From positions 186,001-250,000 of the forward strand of contig JACGCK010000062.1 of NCBI GenBank assembly GCA_014925825.1: 64,000 bases of DNA, in the 5' to 3' direction. Both the position numbers and the translations under genes were made by a program. A model generated the notes under the pieces. The model saw only the letters and a list, made by a program, of their open reading frames with translations. It was not told the origin of the DNA and did no database searches. The stretch is from Pholiota molesta. Taxonomy: Eukaryota; Basidiomycota; Agaricomycetes; Agaricales; Strophariaceae. Each line of letters opens with the position of its first letter. Positions within the stretch are counted from its first letter, which is position 1. This document shows, piece after piece, positions 59,257 through 64,000 of this stretch.

Positions 59257-61395
59257 ATGGCCGGAGCGCTCAGTGGTCATCTTGTTGATCAGTTCCACCC
59301 GAACAACCCGCTCAACTCTTCCATCGTATCTAATGGACCCATGTCGTTCAACCCCAGCATGCACGGAACTCCATACGCCCAACAATCCTTCTCTTTCTTA
59401 GGCTCCGAACCTTCCTACGCCAATGACTCGATCTCGGAGGAAACAGCAAGGAGGATCGCAACATTGCAAGTGAAACTGGACCAGAAATTAGGCCCAGAAT
59501 ACATTTCTCAGAGGCCGGGTCCAGGAGGTGGCCCTAAGCTGACGTACGTCGAAGGCTGGAAGATTATCAACTTGGCGAACGAAGTGTTTGGGTTCAATGG
59601 GTGGAGCTCTAGTGTGGTTAGCCTGACGACTGACTTCATGGACTACAATGAGGAGACGAGGCGGTACAATGTTGGAGTGACGTCTCTCATGAGGGTGACG
59701 CTCAAAGACGGGGTCTTTCATGAAGACGTCGGTTATGGGATGTTGGAGAATGCGAAGAGTAAAGGAGCGGCTTTGGATAAGGTGCGTCGTTCTATATTCT
59801 TTTCTATCACAGACACATCTAACAGCAACTGCAGTGCAAGAAAGAGGCGGTTACGGATGGGCTAAAACGGGCACTGCGAAGTTTCGGAAACGTTATGGGA
59901 AATTGTCTATATGATAAGTCTTACACGGCAGAAGTTATCAAGGTCAAATTCGAACCAGTAAGTTTTCGAATTGCCTCCTTTCAAGAGCCTGGTTTCTGAC
60001 CATACCTGCAGAAAAAATTCAACAAAGATGAACTTCATCGACGGCCAGAATTCGAAGATATCAAGCCAAATGTCTCTTCTACATCAGCGAATGCAACCAC
60101 ATCTACCACAAATCCGCCCCCTCCTCGAACTGGACCCTCTAATTATGCCACATCAACACCCATACGACCACCTATGCAACAAAATCAAGCAAGACCCACA
60201 TCACTACCCCCACATATGCAGTCAGAAGTCCACAATTCTAGATCCGTCTCTGCGGCGCACAATACCACAAATCAACAAATCAATGCCCAAGGCAAGGTTC
60301 CTGCCCGAACAACTGGGCTCAATACCCCCATTACAACACCCCTCCAGCAGCGCGCCTCGACGGGTTCATCAAAACCGCCTCAACAACAACCACATACGGG
60401 TCCTGGGATCGCTTCCATCGTGCCCAATCCGCCATCCGCTGTTCCGCCTGCTCCAGCGAAAATGGAGCTAGATGAAGACGACTCCTTTGGTTTCACCTCT
60501 GATGACGACGCTTTACTTGCGCTGGCTGATCTGGGACCTGCAATAGGCGGTGAGGACTCGGACATGGGGCGGCCGATCCTGCCTGATGAAGACATGGGGA
60601 GGCCAATAGACCACGAAGAGGGACTGCTCCGCCCCCCTGACGATGATGACTCCATGGAGGTGCCTACGAATCAGCGCCGCGAAGTCGCAGCCACCTCCTC
60701 GTCTTCCGCGTCTGGTTCGTCTTCGAACGCTGTTTCCGGGGGATCGCGTACGCGACAAGAGCTGATCGCTGCTGCTCTGGCAACAAGGAGCCAGGAAGAA
60801 GCGAATGCGAAAAGCACTAACGGGATGAACCAGCAAAACCAGACGCGGCCGGAGAATCTTTCAACGGGGGGCACGAGTGCATTATCGGGTATGCGGCCCC
60901 CTCCAGTGCCTCAGGCCAGGACGACCAGTCTCGTACAGCAGAATCACCAGCGGTATATGAATAATCGGCAAAACAAGGACCAGAATCAAATTCCCGGGAA
61001 CGATGCGCAGAAAAAGCCCTTGCCGTCTGTGGGTGGGTTTAATTTCCCGCCTGGTGTGGTATGTATCTCCCTCCCGATCTCTATTTTGCACACTGGATGT
61101 TCATGAGCGAAATGTTACGTAGAATTCAGTGCAGTCTGGGCGGAACGTACCCCCTTCTGGGATAGGGATCAAGCGGCCTGCTGAAGCTATCAAGTAAATT
61201 TCATCCTTCTTTTCAGACAGAGGAGCGAAACTCATGCATCTTTTATACAGCTTATCGACTTCCGGTTCGAGTTACAGAGGCGCATCTGCTGGTATGGGAC
61301 TTCACCAAGCGGGGGCTGGCACCACTCACGAACGGCGTATTCTAGGCGCGTTGGATATCATGGATGGCGGTGACGTGAAGAGACGAAGGACATAG
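59257..61395 (+). CDS. RAD52: DNA repair and recombination protein Rad52
   Basis: Recombination mediator that anneals single strands and loads Rad51. Five exons, 59257-59781, 59835-59957, 60012-61058, 61123-61193 and 61251-61395, give about 636 aa with clean frames. After a low-complexity N-terminus of about 55 residues the annealing domain begins: [86 protein letters not shown], then [20 protein letters not shown] and GNCLYDKSY. These are diagnostic. The long Pro/Ser/Gln-rich and acidic C-terminal half, which binds RPA and Rad51 in relatives, is weakly conserved. The start was chosen at 59257, upstream of the conserved domain. Confidence 0.95.
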
Positions 61396-61860
61396 CCTCT
61401 GATAGCCTCTGTTTTACTCTGCATGCAGTTTTTCTTGTTTTGCATGTGCTCTTTCTTGCTCACACTCCTCTTCTCTTTTCCATGGATTCTCGGGCATGCT
61501 TTCGGACGTTTTGCACACTGTAATTATATTCAAGTTGTATATTATCGCATGCATTGTTACTGTTGTTACCTTTTGTTATTATCATGATGAACACATGAAG
61601 ATTAAATGAAGTGAATTTTTGGGAACGCGTTTCGCGGTTGTGTCATCCATCGAACGCGTTCACTGGGGCGCGCTTTGAAACCACGTCATCTAAACTTCGG
61701 CAGATGTAAAAATTAAAACTCAGAGACTTTATCTGCACCATAATTTAAATCGGAGATTGAAAAGCATGTCCTGCCGCCCCTGAGTACGGGGATCCGGAGT
61801 ACTTGCACCGACATCACCTTCAGCCTGGTTTCCGAGAGAACAGGCTCCTCTACATATCCA
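61396..61860. promoter_or_regulatory. RAD52 3' flank and Sec2-like promoter with two ACGCGT sites
   Basis: Two ACGCGT elements (61625-61630 and 61654-61659) sit about 200 bp before the ATG of the Sec2-like gene. MBF-type control is possible. The rest is 3' flank of RAD52 and unremarkable leader. Confidence 0.4.
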
Positions 61861-64000
61861 ATGGACGATACAGGTCCTCACGAAGAGCCACAACAAAATG
61901 GCGTATCGCACACCGATACCGACGACGGAGCTCCTCGTCCAGCCAAACAACGTCAGACCAGCATCGACAGAGATGGCCAGGACATGGACGATGCAGGTCC
62001 TCACGAAGAGCCACACCAAAATGGTACATCGCACACCGATACCGACGACAGAGCCTCTCGTCCAGCCAAACAACGTCAGAACAGCATCGACAGAGATGCC
62101 CAGGACATGGTTATCGACTCGCTGCGCGCGCAGATCCAGGACCTCATATCCCAAGTGAGCGAGCTTAACAACAAACTCGTCAAGTCCTACGACCGCGTAT
62201 CCGACCTGGAAGACAACCTCCACGTCGCCTCTGCCAACGTGCGTTCGTCCTCGGTCAAAATATCACAACTGGAACTGGAAAGGACCCAACATCTCTCGGC
62301 GCTGAATACCGGGCTTCTGGTGGAGAAATCCCATGTTACGAGCGAGCTCACTCGACTGATGGAGAAGGCCACCGAGGAGGCAGCGCAGCGTGGCCAGGCC
62401 GAGTCGGCGCGCATCGCTATCGAGAAGGACCTGGATGACCTCAGCGCCACACTATTCGGACAGGCCAACTCGATGGTGGCTGAGGCACGATACGACAAGC
62501 ACTTGAGCGAGCGCAAGGTAGAAGAAGCGGAGCGTGCACTGAAGAGCGCTGAAGAGGCCGTGCAACTCATGCAGTCCCAGATGCAGACTATGCAGACGGA
62601 GAAGGAGGAGGCAGAGAAGAATATGCGCGACATGGAGCAGATTATGGGGAAAGGAAAATGGGTTGCGACGCGTAACGGCACGCCTGCTGCGACGTTGCGC
62701 CTAATGAGCATGCATGCCCCGTACCAGGAGTATCTGTCGTTCGTTGCGCACCTACGCGTCCTACATCCAACATCTCCTCAACCACCCGCAATGACCACCC
62801 TTCTACAACTCCCGTTTCTACATCGCCTGCTGACGGAAGATTCGTAAGTTTGTTGAATTCGTTCACCCAAATTACCACTTACGTTAATCAATGAGCAGAG
62901 AACCGACCGTGCGGTTAGATTTGGCCCCATCACTCAACTGGCTATCCCGGCGTTCTGTACTAACAGCTATTCACTCCGGCCAACTTACCATTGAGCCAAT
63001 GTCCGCTACCACACTTTTTGCGGAATCCTCCACATATCCTTCCACCACCACAGTCGCTGGAATGAACAGCACTCACGACAACATCAGTTGCGCCCTTTGC
63101 GGCGTGCCTATCTTCCCCGTGAACAACGACTCTCGTTCCCCTGCATCGTATAATGCCGCGCAGAATTCGTGGTCAGGTTCCTTCTTCAAAAAGAGCCTGG
63201 GCAATTCTTTGAATATCACACAACCATCTTCTCCTACCCAGGCTAATCATCGTGATTCCATTGGGGCATATCTAAATTCCCAAGTGTTCATCTTCCGCAT
63301 GGCATCTCTACCCACCACTTCAATATCCTCCCTACCCATACCCTCACTCACAAAATCCGCATCTCAATCCAACTCGTCGTACATACCTAATTCCAATACA
63401 CCGTCGGGCAGCTACAATGGGACCTACGCGAATTCTCAATCTGCGGCCCCTTCAGCTAATAATCAACCAACGACAATTTATCCTCTATGTATGTCTGGCT
63501 GGTGCTTGATGCGTCTGCGAACCACGTGCACGTTATGGGCTTTCGTACGGACAGGCATAGTCGATAAAGTTTGGGAAGAGGAACTTCCTCCTCTACCACC
63601 GCCACCTATGGTGATATCCGTGGAAAGGAGTAAAAGTGGCGACAAACCGCCGATCCCTCCTCGGAAGAGGGGTCTGTGGGGTATTGCGAGTGCTATTGGC
63701 GAGAGGGCTGCCAGTTGGAGTGGGGGCGAGGAGGAAAAGCTTAAAAAGGCTTCAAGCACCGCTGCCACGACAACCACCACCACTGTTACTCTATCACATC
63801 CTCTACCTCCAGCGCCTCCTACGCATCCGGCGATCAGTCAAGCACATGCGCCGCCTTCACCGCGGAGAATGCCGCCCCCTCTTCCACCTTTGAACGGGGA
63901 CGCATCTAAATCACACGCGGTACCGCCGCCCTTACCCAGAAGAAACGAAGGAAGGAACCGCTCGGTCGCTCCTCACGAGAAAGATACCCCTACCGCAGAC
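61861..64000 (+). CDS. Sec2-type Rab guanine nucleotide exchange factor (3' end outside window)
   Basis: Sec2/Rabin-like GEF that activates Sec4/Rab8 on secretory vesicles for polarised exocytosis. From MDDTGPHEEP at 61861, two 41-residue repeats precede a long coiled coil (SLRAQIQDLISQVSELNN onward). The GEF signature is EKDLDDLSATLFGQANSMVA followed by EARYDKHLSERKVEEAERAL. Exon 1 ends at 62843 (GTAAGT) and exon 2 begins at 62899 and runs past 64000. The C-terminal part has paired cysteines (ISCALCGVPIFPV and CTLWAFVRTG with SGWCLMRLR) and long Pro/Ser-rich tracts. The frame is clean across 2.1 kb. Runs off the window. Confidence 0.8.
61864..62109 (+). repeat. 123-bp in-frame tandem duplication in the Sec2-like gene
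   Basis: Units 61864-61986 and 61987-62109 encode 41 residues each and differ at about eight residues (for example GPHEEPQQNGV against GPHEEPHQNGT, both followed by SHTDTDD). The duplication lies before the coiled coil, in a likely disordered N-terminus. Confidence 0.85.

Overview
This window is nuclear DNA from a filamentous basidiomycete, most likely a wood-inhabiting agaricomycete (Polyporales-like). The signs are split genes with many 50-75 nt GT..AG introns, alternating strands, about 50% GC, a fungal complement (Get5, Erg6, Mad3, Rad52, Sec2, an OPT transporter, a P450, a Zn2Cys6 regulator) and several families I know only from agaricomycetes (F-box-like/leucine-rich proteins, a DUF6593-like protein). 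I see no virus, plasmid, CRISPR array, tRNA or rRNA. Family names come from reading the translations, with no database search.

Layout. 0-3.2 kb: a tandem pair of F-box-like genes; a third copy lies inverted at 20.7-22.1 kb. 3.3-5.4 kb: a divergent pair, GET5 (tail-anchored protein insertion) and the complex I CHCH subunit NDUFS5. 6.3-7.1 kb: a single-pass membrane protein. 8.9-10.8 kb: SRRM1-like PWI/SR splicing protein. 11.1-12.3 and 13.1-14.3 kb: two unrecognised proteins, the second broken. 15.5-18.6 kb: OPT-superfamily transporter. 19.0-20.2 kb: Yra1/ALYREF mRNA export adaptor. 22.4-25.0 kb: Aip1/WDR1. 25.8-28.7 kb: multi-RRM protein. 29.2-29.8 kb: small secreted protein. 31.1-32.6 kb: Mad3 checkpoint protein. 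33.1-33.8 kb: DUF6593-like protein. 35.1-37.5 kb: Tna1/Dal5-type MFS transporter. 38.8-40.9 kb: cytochrome P450. 43.1-44.4 kb: ERG6. 44.6-46.4 kb: homeodomain-like, His/Ala-rich protein. 48.1-49.6 kb: divergent histone H2A and H2B. 50.9-54.3 kb: Zn2Cys6 regulator. 55.2-56.2 kb: NmrA-like protein. 56.5-58.5 kb: tandem small secreted proteins, one with a premature stop. 59.3-61.4 kb: RAD52. 61.9-64.0 kb: Sec2-type Rab GEF, cut by the window end.

There is no operon and no convincing biosynthetic cluster. Neighbours likely to share control are the divergent pairs (GET5/NDUFS5 and H2A/H2B). Paired ACGCGT elements lie upstream of MAD3 and between RAD52 and the Sec2-like gene.

The most pervasive oddity is that many otherwise conserved genes are interrupted by what look like single-base losses, usually at short homopolymers, and densest in the first 20 kb. 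H2A, H2B, ERG6, RAD52 and MAD3 read cleanly. Uncorrected sequencing indels are the simplest explanation, but the OPT gene and the 13-14 kb gene carry so many that true decay is possible. Exon boundaries below were assigned by eye from frame continuity and splice consensus and may be off by a base or two.
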